NCBI GenBank assembly: GCA_017450325.1
Contig: JAFSVB010000131.1
Coordinates: 1 to 35,526, forward strand
Direction of reading: 5' to 3'
Source: Bacilli bacterium
GTDB lineage: Bacteria > Bacillota_I > Bacilli_A > RFN20 > CAG-826
DNA: 35,526 nucleotides
Of this stretch, positions 15,285 to 23,527 are shown piece by piece. The stretch's first letter is position 1; every line of letters begins with the position of its first letter. A program made the position numbers and the translations under genes. Below the pieces are notes generated by a model, which saw only the letters and a list, made by a program, of their open reading frames with translations, searched no databases and was not told where the DNA came from.

Positions 15285-16472
15285 TTACGCGTTTTTCGGA
15301 ATCACTTGCATAATGACCTGATCCATGAACTCGTTCGGATCGGTAAACACCGTGGGATCTTCTTCCATCGATGGCTCTTCTTCATGCTTGCCATGATGAG
15401 AATATCCGTTGGCTTTAAATTCCATGCTCGCCGTATGGACGTAATTTGAGTTTTGATCAAAGTTCTCCTCAATATGGACGATCGTATATTCGAAGTTATC
15501 GAGTTCTTTGGTTTCTTTGTTTAAGTACAATGTTCCTTTGACGGCTCCGGGAATGATATCGCTCTCGCCTAATTGCTCGATGTATTTTTCTTCTTGGAGC
15601 TCAAAAGATAATTCCGAATACTTGTCGGATTCAGCGTACTGAAGATTATTATTGATGATGAACTCGCTGATTTCTTTATCGCTGCTTTCTAATAGCGAAA
15701 AACAAATTTGATAATACAAAGAGTCAATGGTTTCGCAATACCCTGGACCATCGTAGATATTTATCCTAGAAAATACATTGCTCAATGCTTCTGTTGTATA
15801 GGCGCCAAACAAGATGTCTTTTCCAATGGTCCCGTTGAATATGCGGTAATCATTATTGTCATCATCAAAATAATCGCTGAAGATGTAATAGTTCTGAATT
15901 TGAAGATTCGTTTCATCGAATTGTGCTTGAACTTGTTGAATGTAAGTGCTTCGTTCACGATCTTCCTTTTCTTCAAACTCGTCATTTAAAAACGAATTTG
16001 TCGTGGCGTATTGAACCAAACCATAATATCCATACCCCTGACACATGATGTCGAAGGTATTGGTGTTCTTATCTTCTATTAGCTGTTTGTAGGTTTCTAC
16101 GTCTACATCGTAGTAATAACCAACGTTGCCAAGTCCATTGTAATTGATGAACTCGATGTATTTGCCATCGTCGCCAATCAAATTCGTGTAGACGCTGAAG
16201 TTTTGCCTAAATTCGGCCACAAAGGCCTTTTCATTAAAGGGTGATAAGTCCTGTTTTGCTAATAATGCTTTGAGATTATCGACGTCTTTTTGATTAACGA
16301 TGATTTCTTCGGAAGACGACTCTTCGCTCTTTCCCTCGTCGCTTTTCTGACTATCGATCGACTGTTCGGGAACCGATTCAGAGCTGCTTCCTTTGCCGCC
16401 TTCGTTTCCACCGCATGAAGTGATCGAAAGAGCTAATGGAAATAGAATTATAGGTAATAATTGTTTATTCAT
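15285..16472 (-). CDS. Lipoprotein of unknown function with Ser/Glu-rich linker
   Basis: A 395-residue lipoprotein. The N-terminal hydrophobic helix ends in the lipobox SITSC with C20, followed by a low-complexity Gly/Ser/Glu linker (about 21-57) that would lift the domain off the membrane. The remainder is acidic with many Tyr and Asn residues and no recognised motif. The start at 16472 is preferred to the ATG two codons upstream because AGGAGG lies about 8 bases before it and only 2 bases before the other. Its codons are visibly more A/T-rich than those of most neighbours, which may reflect recent acquisition. It lies upstream of, and in the same direction as, the S41 lipoprotein. Confidence 0.75.
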   Translation of the reverse strand: MNKQLLPIILFPLALSITSCGGNEGGKGSSSESVPEQSIDSQKSDEGKSEESSSEEIIVNQKDVDNLKALLAKQDLSPFNEKAFVAEFRQNFSVYTNLIGDDGKYIEFINYNGLGNVGYYYDVDVETYKQLIEDKNTNTFDIMCQGYGYYGLVQYATTNSFLNDEFEEKEDRERSTYIQQVQAQFDETNLQIQNYYIFSDYFDDDNNDYRIFNGTIGKDILFGAYTTEALSNVFSRINIYDGPGYCETIDSLYYQICFSLLESSDKEISEFIINNNLQYAESDKYSELSFELQEEKYIEQLGESDIIPGAVKGTLYLNKETKELDNFEYTIVHIEENFDQNSNYVHTASMEFKANGYSHHGKHEEEPSMEEDPTVFTDPNEFMDQVIMQVIPKNA

Positions 16473-16710
16473 TTTCATTACCTCCTAATACGTTTTTAGT
16501 GTGTCTGGAATCTCGTGTAGACGATTCCTGTTGCTACGTTCGAATTCTAATCGCTTCAGCTCGTAATAGGCAACTATTTCCCATCAGCATCTAGCCTTGC
16601 TCTTTTTTATTAGAAAACAGTCTCAATAAAACACCCCTGTCCAATCTCCTTTGTGATGCTTTCGCTACAAAACGCATGGTAAGATTACGTAGCGAAGGAG
16701 GACTTTGAAA

Positions 16711-16983
16711 ATGAAGGAAGAACTATTAAAAGGCTTATCCGAAGAGCAGATCGCCAAATTAAAGGCCTGCAAGGGAACGGAAGAAATATTAGCGGCCGCC
16801 AAAGAGGAAGGTATCGAGCTCACCGATGAGCAACTAGAAGTTGTCTCTGGCGGCAGTCTGTGCGCCCCGGCTTGCCCGAACTGCGGAACGAAAGAATACG
16901 TGTATAAAGGCACCGAAGAACACAACCAAGACAAGTATGTTTGCAAAAAATGCGGCGCGATATGCGGCGACTTCGGCATTTGA
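16711..16983 (+). CDS. Double-glycine leader peptide with zinc-ribbon core (copy 3)
   Basis: A 90-residue paralogue of the genes at 396 and 1049, about 15 kb away. Residues 1-48 are the leader (40 of 48 identical to copy 2), ending VVSGG. The 42-residue core has CPNC and CKKC separated by 19 residues, plus Cys residues near the junction and near the C-terminus. The start at 16711 has AAGGAGG (16695-16701) at ideal spacing; an in-frame TTG two codons earlier is less likely. As in the other two copies, Cys20 in the leader is conserved. The nearest exporter genes (18673-22253) have no C39 peptidase domain, so no dedicated leader peptidase is visible. Confidence 0.8.
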   Translation: MKEELLKGLSEEQIAKLKACKGTEEILAAAKEEGIELTDEQLEVVSGGSLCAPACPNCGTKEYVYKGTEEHNQDKYVCKKCGAICGDFGI

Positions 16984-17174
16984 TTGAACCGTTTAATCTT
17001 TATTGATGCATCTAGTCCCAAAGACCTTGCTTTTATAGCGCCGTTCTTTGAGATGGCGTTCCTGAAGCCCGCTCTATAGGACAAGGGAGGCTTTTGCCCT
17101 AGGGCCATAATGGGCTTGTAAAGCCCTTTCCATAAGGATATCGAAAGCCTCGTTACAAAACTTGAAGCATAGAA

Positions 17175-17211
17175 AAAAGTCGGAAGCGTTTTGTTTCCGA
17201 CTTTTGCATTT
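17175..17211. terminator. Bidirectional terminator
   Basis: AAAAGTCGGAA pairs perfectly with TTCCGACTTTT (11 bp) over a 9-base loop. The T-run and A-run on the two sides allow termination from both directions. It probably serves the leader-peptide gene at 16711. Confidence 0.8.
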
Positions 17212-17663
17212 CCTGCGCAAAAACCCCGTTATTTTTCAAATATAGAGGATTTCGCGGAGCGCAAGCTGCTTTTCTTTCACCGAAATTGCTGAGTTTGCTC
17301 CTATTCCGTCAAATATGTTTGTCGCAGCGTCCAGGTCGGCAATATCCGCAGCGGACGCACACCTCGTCTCTATAGATGCGCTCGTGGCCGCCGGGGCATG
17401 TGGTCCCAAAAGCCGGCATAGGTGACTTCGAAAGCCCTGTAGCGGCCGTTGGAGCCTCACCAGCTTCCATATTCGCATCTCGGTTTTGAACGAAACAAAG
17501 GTATGCCGCTTCTTTTCAAAAGGTTCGCTTTTATGTATCGATAAACATCGTCTATTTTCTCTTCGACTCAAAGGTTTCGAAAAGTCGGCAAAGGGTCATG
17601 CGTATCTAGGGCGATAACGCGAAATGATGGTCAAAGAACCCATTTAATTTTTTGGTCTCCCTA

Positions 17664-17669
17664 TATAAT
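17664..17669 (+). promoter_or_regulatory. -10 box of the TetR-type regulator gene
   Basis: A perfect TATAAT lies 27 bases before the ATG at 17697. No clear -35 and no Shine-Dalgarno site before the ATG. Confidence 0.5.
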
Positions 17670-17696
17670 TAATGAAATATTGGATTTCTGGTTAAG

Positions 17697-18323
17697 ATGA
17701 AAACGCTCAGTAAGAGAACGCGCATTGCATTAAAGGCGATTGAAGATGCCGTATTCTTTCTCCTCGCCGAGAAAGAGTTCGAATGCATAACGGCTCAGGA
17801 TATCTATCGTCGGGCTGGCGTCAACAAGATGACCTTTTACAAATACCATAAAAACAAATACGATGCCCTAGCCAAAGCATTTACCTCGCGTCTAAATGAG
17901 GAATACGACATTGAAGAAGCTAAATGGCGAAAGACACAAGAGAACATGAGCGTAGACGAGGCAAGCTACCTTGGCCTATTGTTCGTCGCGAACTTCTTCG
18001 GCCGTTACCGCGTTCAGTTCGCCCACCTCGTCTCTAGTTCGGGCGATTTTCCAAAAGACGTCGTATTCTCCGCTCTCTTTGCCAATTATCGTCCATATTT
18101 CTCCTATATGATTGGGAGGGAACTGAACCAAGAAAACGAATATCTTATCCACTTCGTCTTCGGCGCGTTTTGCGCCATCTATGAATGCCAGATGCAGAAG
18201 TTTGCCCAAAACCCCGATGATGGGTCCTCTAGTCAAGACGTAGAGAAGGCGTGCCGCATGATCAGCAAATCTTTTTCCGCGTTGTTTCGTTCTCTTCACG
18301 AAGAAGATTGCCGAACGCACTAG
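17697..18323 (+). CDS. TetR/AcrR-family regulator
   Basis: A 208-residue one-component regulator. The N-terminal HTH can be read at about 30-52 (ITAQDIYRRAGVNKMTFYKY), the typical TetR recognition unit with a final aromatic Tyr-x-Tyr/His. The rest is an all-helical ligand domain with many aromatic residues. It lies just upstream of, and in the same direction as, a two-gene ABC exporter (18673-22253), so control of that exporter in response to a toxic ligand is likely. The inverted repeat at 18398-18424 is a candidate binding site. The translation start lacks a good ribosome site; no better start codon is visible. Confidence 0.85.
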   Translation: MKTLSKRTRIALKAIEDAVFFLLAEKEFECITAQDIYRRAGVNKMTFYKYHKNKYDALAKAFTSRLNEEYDIEEAKWRKTQENMSVDEASYLGLLFVANFFGRYRVQFAHLVSSSGDFPKDVVFSALFANYRPYFSYMIGRELNQENEYLIHFVFGAFCAIYECQMQKFAQNPDDGSSSQDVEKACRMISKSFSALFRSLHEEDCRTH

Positions 18324-18672
18324 GTTGCAGGTGAATGCTCCGCTTCTTTTCGTAGGACATTTGCGCATCAAGTGTATTACGGGCGCGGGATAATACGTTT
18401 AATCAAAAACTACCGGTGATTAAATAAGTGCATGGCATTTCCAAACGTTTTTCGCTGAGGTCCTTGAAACGGGACTTTCAGCATTTGTTTCTGGGCCGTT
18501 TTCTTCTATGGCGTGGCTTAAAAACCCTGCAATGGCCCCGTGGTTTGCCTGCCTCCTCCGCGTTAGGATTTGCTCAGCCGTCGTGCTGGGAAACGCTGCA
18601 TGGGGGCATTAACTCCGTTCATGCTTCGGGCTTCCGAGGCTTCCTATAAACCGATGAAAGAAAGGAAAACAC
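18324..18672. other. Regulatory region upstream of the ABC exporter
   Basis: No gene is supported. It contains the inverted repeat at 18398-18424 and a GATAAT at 18389-18394 that could be a -10. The leader from there to the exporter start is long (about 270 bases) and may contain structured RNA; I did not identify a known riboswitch. Confidence 0.35.
18398..18424. promoter_or_regulatory. Candidate operator upstream of the ABC exporter
   Basis: TTTAATCA and TGATTAAA form a perfect 8-base inverted repeat around an 11-base centre (27 bases in all). The position, between a TetR-type gene and an exporter and just after a GATAAT -10-like box, fits a repressor site. Confidence 0.5.
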
Positions 18673-20454
18673 ATGGGTTATTTGTTCAAAAAATTCACCG
18701 CGTGGAACTGGATATCGATCTTTGTCATCGTGCTTCTCACCCTCGTGCAGGTCTACTTCACGATGGCTGTCGTTGCCTGTGTCAATGAGTTGATGAGTGT
18801 CGTCCAGCGTGGGATTGTCGATGAAATCTGGAAAAATGGTTTCTGGATGATCCTCTCCGCGTTGCTGCTCGCCATCGCGCAGACGGTGATCTCCATCATC
18901 GCCTCCGCTACTGCGAGTTCCATCGTGACCAGGACTCGTAACGAGCTCTATCAGAAAATCAATGCGCTGTCGCTCGCCGACATGGCTGGATTCTCCACCG
19001 AATCCCTCATCACCAGAACCACCAACGACATCCAGAATGTCCACTTGGCGTTCCTCACCGCTTTGCGCACGGTCTTCGTCGCTCCGATCACGATGGTTTG
19101 GTCCATCATCTTGCTCGTCCAAACCGGCGTTGCGGAGCTGACCATCGGCACCATCATCTGGCTGGTGCTGCTCGTCGTCGCCGTCATCTTCTTAATCCTC
19201 TTGGTCATCCCCAAGTACAAAGCCGTTCAGCGCTTGACCGATGCTTTGAACGTCGCTAGCCGCGAAAACCTCACGGGTATCCGCGTCGTCCGCGCCTTCA
19301 ACGCCGAAAGATATCAGGAAGAGAAGTTCGAAAAGGTCAACGTCGAGTTCACGAAGAAACAGATCTTTGTCGCCAAAGCCTTGGCCTTCTTCACCCCGTT
19401 TGTCATGTTCGTCATGATGGGCCTCACCCTCACGATTCTGTGGATCGCCTGCATCATCCTGCACGGCAACGCCACCATGGAGCAGGCTACGGCGGCTTTC
19501 GCTGCGACGAACTCCTTCGTTATGCTCGCTTCGCAGATCGTCATGGGCTTCATCTTGCTCATCTCGATCATTCTCCTTTGGCCTCGTGCGACCGTCTCCG
19601 CGAGACGTATCCGCGAAGTCCTTACGCACCTTGAATCCATCGTCGACCCCGAAAACCCCGAGGAATTCAAGGAAGAGGGCACCATCGAATTCCGCGATGT
19701 CGGATATGCCTATCCTGGCGCGGATAAAGAATCGGTTTCCCACATCAGCTTCAAAGTCAAAAAAGGCGAGACCATCGCTTTCATCGGTGCGACGGGCTCT
19801 GGCAAAACGACCATCATCAACATGATTCCGCGCTTTGCCGACGCTACGACTGGCGAAGTCTTCGTCGATGGCGTCAACGTCAAAAACGTCCGTCAGGAAG
19901 ACCTCCGCAACAAGATTGGGTATACCCCACAACGCGGCTTCCTTTTCAAAGGGAACATCCGCGAAAACATCGCTTTCTCGAATCCTGAGATGACGATGCA
20001 GGACGTCAAGAAAGCGGCCGATATCGCCTGCGCGAGCGAGTTCGTTGAATCCAAGCGCGAGCAATACGAGTCGGAAGTCGCTCAAGGCGGCACCAACTTC
20101 TCTGGCGGTCAGAAACAGCGTCTTTGCATCGCTCGTTCCGTCGCCAAGTTCCCGGAAATCCTCATCTTCGACGACTCCTTCTCCGCCCTTGACTACCGCA
20201 CCGACAAGGTCGTGCGCCAAAACATCAAGGAATCGATGCCTGGCGTCACCCGCGTTATCATCGCTCAGCGCGTCGGCACCATCATGGACGCCGATCAGAT
20301 CGTCGTCCTCGACAAGGGTGAAATGGTGGGCTTAGGCAAACACGAAGACCTCGTCCGCAATTGCCCTGTCTATCAGGAAATCGCCCTTTCTCAGCTCAGC
20401 AAAGAAGAGCTCGGACTTGCGCCCAAGCAAGCCGCCGCCAAAGGAGGTAACTAA
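18673..20454 (+). CDS. ABC exporter subunit with degenerate ATP site
   Basis: A 593-residue half-transporter: six hydrophobic segments (about 1-310) and a nucleotide-binding domain (about 335-575). Walker A is GATGSGKT (372-379), Q-loop Q420 and signature FSGGQ (476-480). Walker B ends FDD, so the catalytic glutamate is Asp501, and the H-loop His is replaced by Gln532 (IIAQRVGT). These are the marks of the non-hydrolytic half of heterodimeric type IV exporters such as BmrC or TM287. The ribosome site AGAAAGGA lies just upstream. The partner gene starts two bases after its stop. The substrate is not readable; drugs, lipids or peptides are possible. There is no C39 peptidase domain. Confidence 0.92.
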   Translation: MGYLFKKFTAWNWISIFVIVLLTLVQVYFTMAVVACVNELMSVVQRGIVDEIWKNGFWMILSALLLAIAQTVISIIASATASSIVTRTRNELYQKINALSLADMAGFSTESLITRTTNDIQNVHLAFLTALRTVFVAPITMVWSIILLVQTGVAELTIGTIIWLVLLVVAVIFLILLVIPKYKAVQRLTDALNVASRENLTGIRVVRAFNAERYQEEKFEKVNVEFTKKQIFVAKALAFFTPFVMFVMMGLTLTILWIACIILHGNATMEQATAAFAATNSFVMLASQIVMGFILLISIILLWPRATVSARRIREVLTHLESIVDPENPEEFKEEGTIEFRDVGYAYPGADKESVSHISFKVKKGETIAFIGATGSGKTTIINMIPRFADATTGEVFVDGVNVKNVRQEDLRNKIGYTPQRGFLFKGNIRENIAFSNPEMTMQDVKKAADIACASEFVESKREQYESEVAQGGTNFSGGQKQRLCIARSVAKFPEILIFDDSFSALDYRTDKVVRQNIKESMPGVTRVIIAQRVGTIMDADQIVVLDKGEMVGLGKHEDLVRNCPVYQEIALSQLSKEELGLAPKQAAAKGGN

Positions 20455-20456
20455 CG

Positions 20457-22253
20457 ATGTCACAAGCAATCGCCGCGAAAAAGCCGAATAACTTTGGCCG
20501 TTTGAAAGACCTCTTTAAATTCGCCCGCAAGTATTATGTGCCGATGGCAATCTCCATCGTGTTGCTGATTGGCTCTGCGGTGCTTTCCATCCTCACCCCG
20601 CGTTACGTGCAAACGCTCACCAACCTCATTTCCCCCGCGGAACTCACCGTTGGCGCTAATGGCATGGTCGAGGTCAAGATGGACCTCTTCGTCCAGAACG
20701 CGATCTTCCTCCTTAGCTTCATCATCTTAAGTTTCTTGCTCTCGATGATCTCGGGCATGATCTTCAACGTGGCGGTCCAAAAACTTAGCCGCGATATCCG
20801 TACCTCCATCAGCGAGAAGACCAACCGGATGCCGTTAAATTACTTCGACACCAGGCAAATCGGCGACATCCTCTCCGTCATCACCAACGACGTCGATGCC
20901 TTGTCGACTTCCTTGCAGAACTCCATTACTTTGGCTGTTCAGGCCGTGGTTACTCTCGTCGGCGTCATCATCGCGATGTTCATCTCCGAGTGGCATATGG
21001 CCCTCGTCGTCTTGATTTCGCTCCCCATTATCCTCATTGCTATCTTCGTCATCTTCCACTTCGCCACCCCGTTATTTGGCAAGAACCAAACCCTCTTGGG
21101 CGAAGTCAACGCCGAAGTCGAAGAAAGCTTCACCGGTCAGATCGTCATTAAGGCCTTCGGCGCCGAAAAGCGTAAGAACGCCCAGTTCGAGAAGAGGAAC
21201 GCCGCCCTTGGCAGGACGCTGTTCACCTCGCAGGCCCTCGGTGGCATCATCGAGCCGGTCATGAGCGTCCTCTCCTACCTCACCTATGCGGCCGTCATGA
21301 TCGTCGGCGGTCTCCTCTTTGTCAAAGGGGATATCAAACTCGGCCTCATCACGGGCTTCCTCGTCTACGTCTCCTTGTTCCAGCAACCGCTTTCCGAAAT
21401 CGGCCAAATCGGCTCCACCGTCCAGCTTGGCATCGCCGCGGCGGGACGTGTCTTCGACTTCCTCGCCGAAGAAGAACTCCCCGACGAATCCGAGAAGAAG
21501 ACGGGCCTCCTCGATCACGACCACATCCGTGGCGAAGTCGAATTCCGCAACGTGGCCTTCGGCTATGATCCTGCCAAGCTCACCATCAAGAACTTCAACC
21601 AGAAGATCCAGCCTGGCATGAAGGTCGCCATCATCGGTCCTACCGGCGCTGGCAAGACCACCTTGGTCAACTTGCTCATGCGCTTCTACGAGACCACCAA
21701 AGGCGATATCTTAGTCGATGGTGTCTCCATCCACGACATGACGCGTGAAGAGCTCCGCACGGTATTCGGCATGATCTTGCAGGAAACCTGGGTCATCAAT
21801 GGCACGCTCCGCGAGAACATCGTCTATAACCTCAAGGATGTCTCCGAAGACCGCCTGAATGAGATCTTGAAAGAGACCTCTTTGGATCACTTCGTCTCCA
21901 CCCTGCCGCAAGGCATCGACACCGTCATTCAGAAGGATTCCGCCCTCTCGGCTGGACAGAAGCAGTTGGTCACCATCGCCCGCGCAATGGCCGAGAACTC
22001 GCCGATGCTCATCCTCGACGAGGCGACCAGCAACGTCGATACCCGCACGGAAATCCTCATCCAAAGCGCGATGGATTCGTTGACCAAAGGACGCACCTCC
22101 TTCGTCATCGCACACCGTCTCTCTACCATCAAGAACGCCGACCTCATCATCGTTATGAAATCTGGCGACGTCGTTGAGACTGGTACCCATGACAGCCTCA
22201 TGGCCCTTGGTGGACTCTATAGCGAGATTTATAACTCGCAATTCAATAACTAG
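20457..22253 (+). CDS. ABC exporter subunit with canonical ATP site
   Basis: A 598-residue partner of the upstream half-transporter. The membrane domain is about 20-330. The nucleotide-binding domain is about 355-595, with Walker A GPTGAGKT (394-401), Walker B LILDE with catalytic E522, and switch H553 (IAHRLST). Its signature is LSAGQ (497-501) rather than LSGGQ. In the heterodimer that altered signature faces the degenerate Walker site of the first subunit, while the intact FSGGQ of that subunit faces this one's catalytic site. This is a consistent asymmetric pair. The ribosome site AAGGAGG lies within the end of the upstream gene. A strong terminator follows. Confidence 0.93.
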   Translation: MSQAIAAKKPNNFGRLKDLFKFARKYYVPMAISIVLLIGSAVLSILTPRYVQTLTNLISPAELTVGANGMVEVKMDLFVQNAIFLLSFIILSFLLSMISGMIFNVAVQKLSRDIRTSISEKTNRMPLNYFDTRQIGDILSVITNDVDALSTSLQNSITLAVQAVVTLVGVIIAMFISEWHMALVVLISLPIILIAIFVIFHFATPLFGKNQTLLGEVNAEVEESFTGQIVIKAFGAEKRKNAQFEKRNAALGRTLFTSQALGGIIEPVMSVLSYLTYAAVMIVGGLLFVKGDIKLGLITGFLVYVSLFQQPLSEIGQIGSTVQLGIAAAGRVFDFLAEEELPDESEKKTGLLDHDHIRGEVEFRNVAFGYDPAKLTIKNFNQKIQPGMKVAIIGPTGAGKTTLVNLLMRFYETTKGDILVDGVSIHDMTREELRTVFGMILQETWVINGTLRENIVYNLKDVSEDRLNEILKETSLDHFVSTLPQGIDTVIQKDSALSAGQKQLVTIARAMAENSPMLILDEATSNVDTRTEILIQSAMDSLTKGRTSFVIAHRLSTIKNADLIIVMKSGDVVETGTHDSLMALGGLYSEIYNSQFNN

Positions 22254-22280
22254 TTCCGCCTTGAACAAACGTTGACGAAC

Positions 22281-22324
22281 AAGCCGACTCGTGCGATGGC
22301 CTATCCATCGCCGGTCGGCTTTTT
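22281..22324 (+). terminator. Terminator of the ABC exporter operon
   Basis: AAGCCGAC pairs with GTCGGCTT, with an inner perfect stem GCGATGG/CCATCGC, followed by a T-run (22320-22324). Confidence 0.88.
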
Positions 22325-22392
22325 GCGTGAACGGGCGTTCCAAATGCACGGGCTCCTGTTAGATATCCCTACCCGCCGTGCTTAATCCGTTT

Positions 22393-22398
22393 CATAAT
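22393..22398 (+). promoter_or_regulatory. -10-like box immediately before the amidotransferase start
   Basis: CATAAT lies 7 bases before the ATG at 22406, which places the expected transcription start at or next to the start codon. No Shine-Dalgarno site is present. Confidence 0.4.
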
Positions 22399-22405
22399 TG
22401 TTGGC

Positions 22406-23359
22406 ATGAGGCCAAAAAGATTATCCCTAATCGTCATTTCCCTCGCGGTGACATCCCTTTTTTCTTCCTGTGGCCAAGCGTCATTAAAAAAGAACATCTA
22501 CGTCGCTTGGAGCAACAAACAGGACAGCTACAGTTTCATCTCCACGTTGAAAACGATTGAGGCCATCGGCTGCAATCCCGTCGTTCTGGATATGGTCCGC
22601 TCATCCGATTTGGACTATGCAGAAGACAATAGGCTGGTCGATGCAATCGACGAGCATGGCATTCTTCTTTCCGACTTTGCGAAGCAAGTGAAAGCAAACA
22701 CTTGGGAACATTCCAATGCGGCAGAAATCGCGAAAGACATCGACTGCATCATCTTTCCTGGCGGCTCCGACATTTGCCCGACATTATGGAAGGCAGAAGG
22801 GCAGTGGCACGGCATCGAAGAAGATACCGACTATTCCGCGGAGCGCGACGTTTCGGATTACCTGCTGACCTCGTATTGCCTAGCAAAGGACATTCCGATG
22901 CTCGCCATTTGCCGTGGCATGCAGATGCTTTCGGTCGTGTCCGGGGCTTCCATGATCAACGATATTCCGACTTATTTCGCTTCGTTAGGGAAGGAAGATG
23001 GCCATACGCACCGCGACGCCGAGAAAAAGACATTTGCGGCGCATGATGTCAAAATCACCGACAAAACCTCGCTGCTTTTTAAAATAACGAATACCGATAA
23101 TCTCAAAAACGTGCCTTCATGGCATCATCAAGGCGTCTTGTCCGTAGAGGACACTCGCCTTGTGGTTACGGCGAAAAACCAGACCGATGGAGTCGAGGTC
23201 ATCGAAGCGGTAGAAAGGAAGGACCTTACCTTCTGCCTTGGGCTACAGTTCCATCCTGAGGTCGCTGTTCGGAAGGTCGTAGATAAAGAGACAGACGCGG
23301 ACCATTACATGGACTTAGAATCGGCGTCTTCGTTCTTCAAGGCGCTTGTCAACCGGTGA
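22406..23359 (+). CDS. Lipoprotein class-I glutamine amidotransferase (peptidase C26-like)
   Basis: A 317-residue protein combining a lipoprotein signal (lipobox FSSC, C22) with a class-I glutamine amidotransferase fold of the PuuD/gamma-glutamyl hydrolase (C26) type. Visible motifs: FPGGSDICP (117-125), nucleophile elbow LAICRGMQ with C169, SWHHQGV (238-244), and GLQFHPEV with H283 and E285, completing the Cys-His-Glu triad. Cytosolic relatives hydrolyse gamma-glutamyl amides; export to the cell surface is unusual and suggests cleavage of gamma-glutamyl bonds in external peptides or wall fragments. It is preceded by a terminator and appears monocistronic. No ribosome site is visible. Confidence 0.85.
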   Translation: MRPKRLSLIVISLAVTSLFSSCGQASLKKNIYVAWSNKQDSYSFISTLKTIEAIGCNPVVLDMVRSSDLDYAEDNRLVDAIDEHGILLSDFAKQVKANTWEHSNAAEIAKDIDCIIFPGGSDICPTLWKAEGQWHGIEEDTDYSAERDVSDYLLTSYCLAKDIPMLAICRGMQMLSVVSGASMINDIPTYFASLGKEDGHTHRDAEKKTFAAHDVKITDKTSLLFKITNTDNLKNVPSWHHQGVLSVEDTRLVVTAKNQTDGVEVIEAVERKDLTFCLGLQFHPEVAVRKVVDKETDADHYMDLESASSFFKALVNR

Positions 23360-23527
23360 TAAGACGGCGAAACCGGGACAGCGCATTACGGAATAGTTTC
23401 TATCGCATAGTAATTATTTGATGTTCTCTATTCACGCACGGTCGAAGCATCTATAGTTTTTATATCGAAAGGAGAAGACTCAAAAGGGGATCACGGCCCT
23501 TGTTTTAGCGGGAATAGTTTGGAAAAA

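Larger units (their letters stand above)
16984..17696. other. Long intergenic region after leader-peptide gene 3
   Basis: It holds a short hairpin (GGGCTT/AAGCCC at 17112-17126), the strong terminator at 17175-17205, and a stretch (17236-17571) open on the minus strand in one frame but with no ribosome site. A different minus frame (17309-17419) encodes a Cys-rich 36-residue run (CPGG...CVRCGYC), perhaps the remnant of a decayed zinc-ribbon gene. It ends with the TATAAT of the TetR gene. Confidence 0.35.

Noticed and set aside
17236-17571. Minus-strand 111-codon ORF
   Set aside because: No ribosome site and the protein-like signal jumps between frames; at most a decayed gene.
19192-20220. 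Minus-strand 342-codon ORF under the ABC exporter
   Set aside because: Antisense shadow of a clear ABC transporter gene.
18673-22253. ABC exporter as the dedicated exporter of the leader peptides
   Set aside because: Neither subunit has an N-terminal C39 peptidase domain, and a TetR gene and operator-like repeat explain the locus as a drug-type exporter. A link cannot be excluded but is unsupported.
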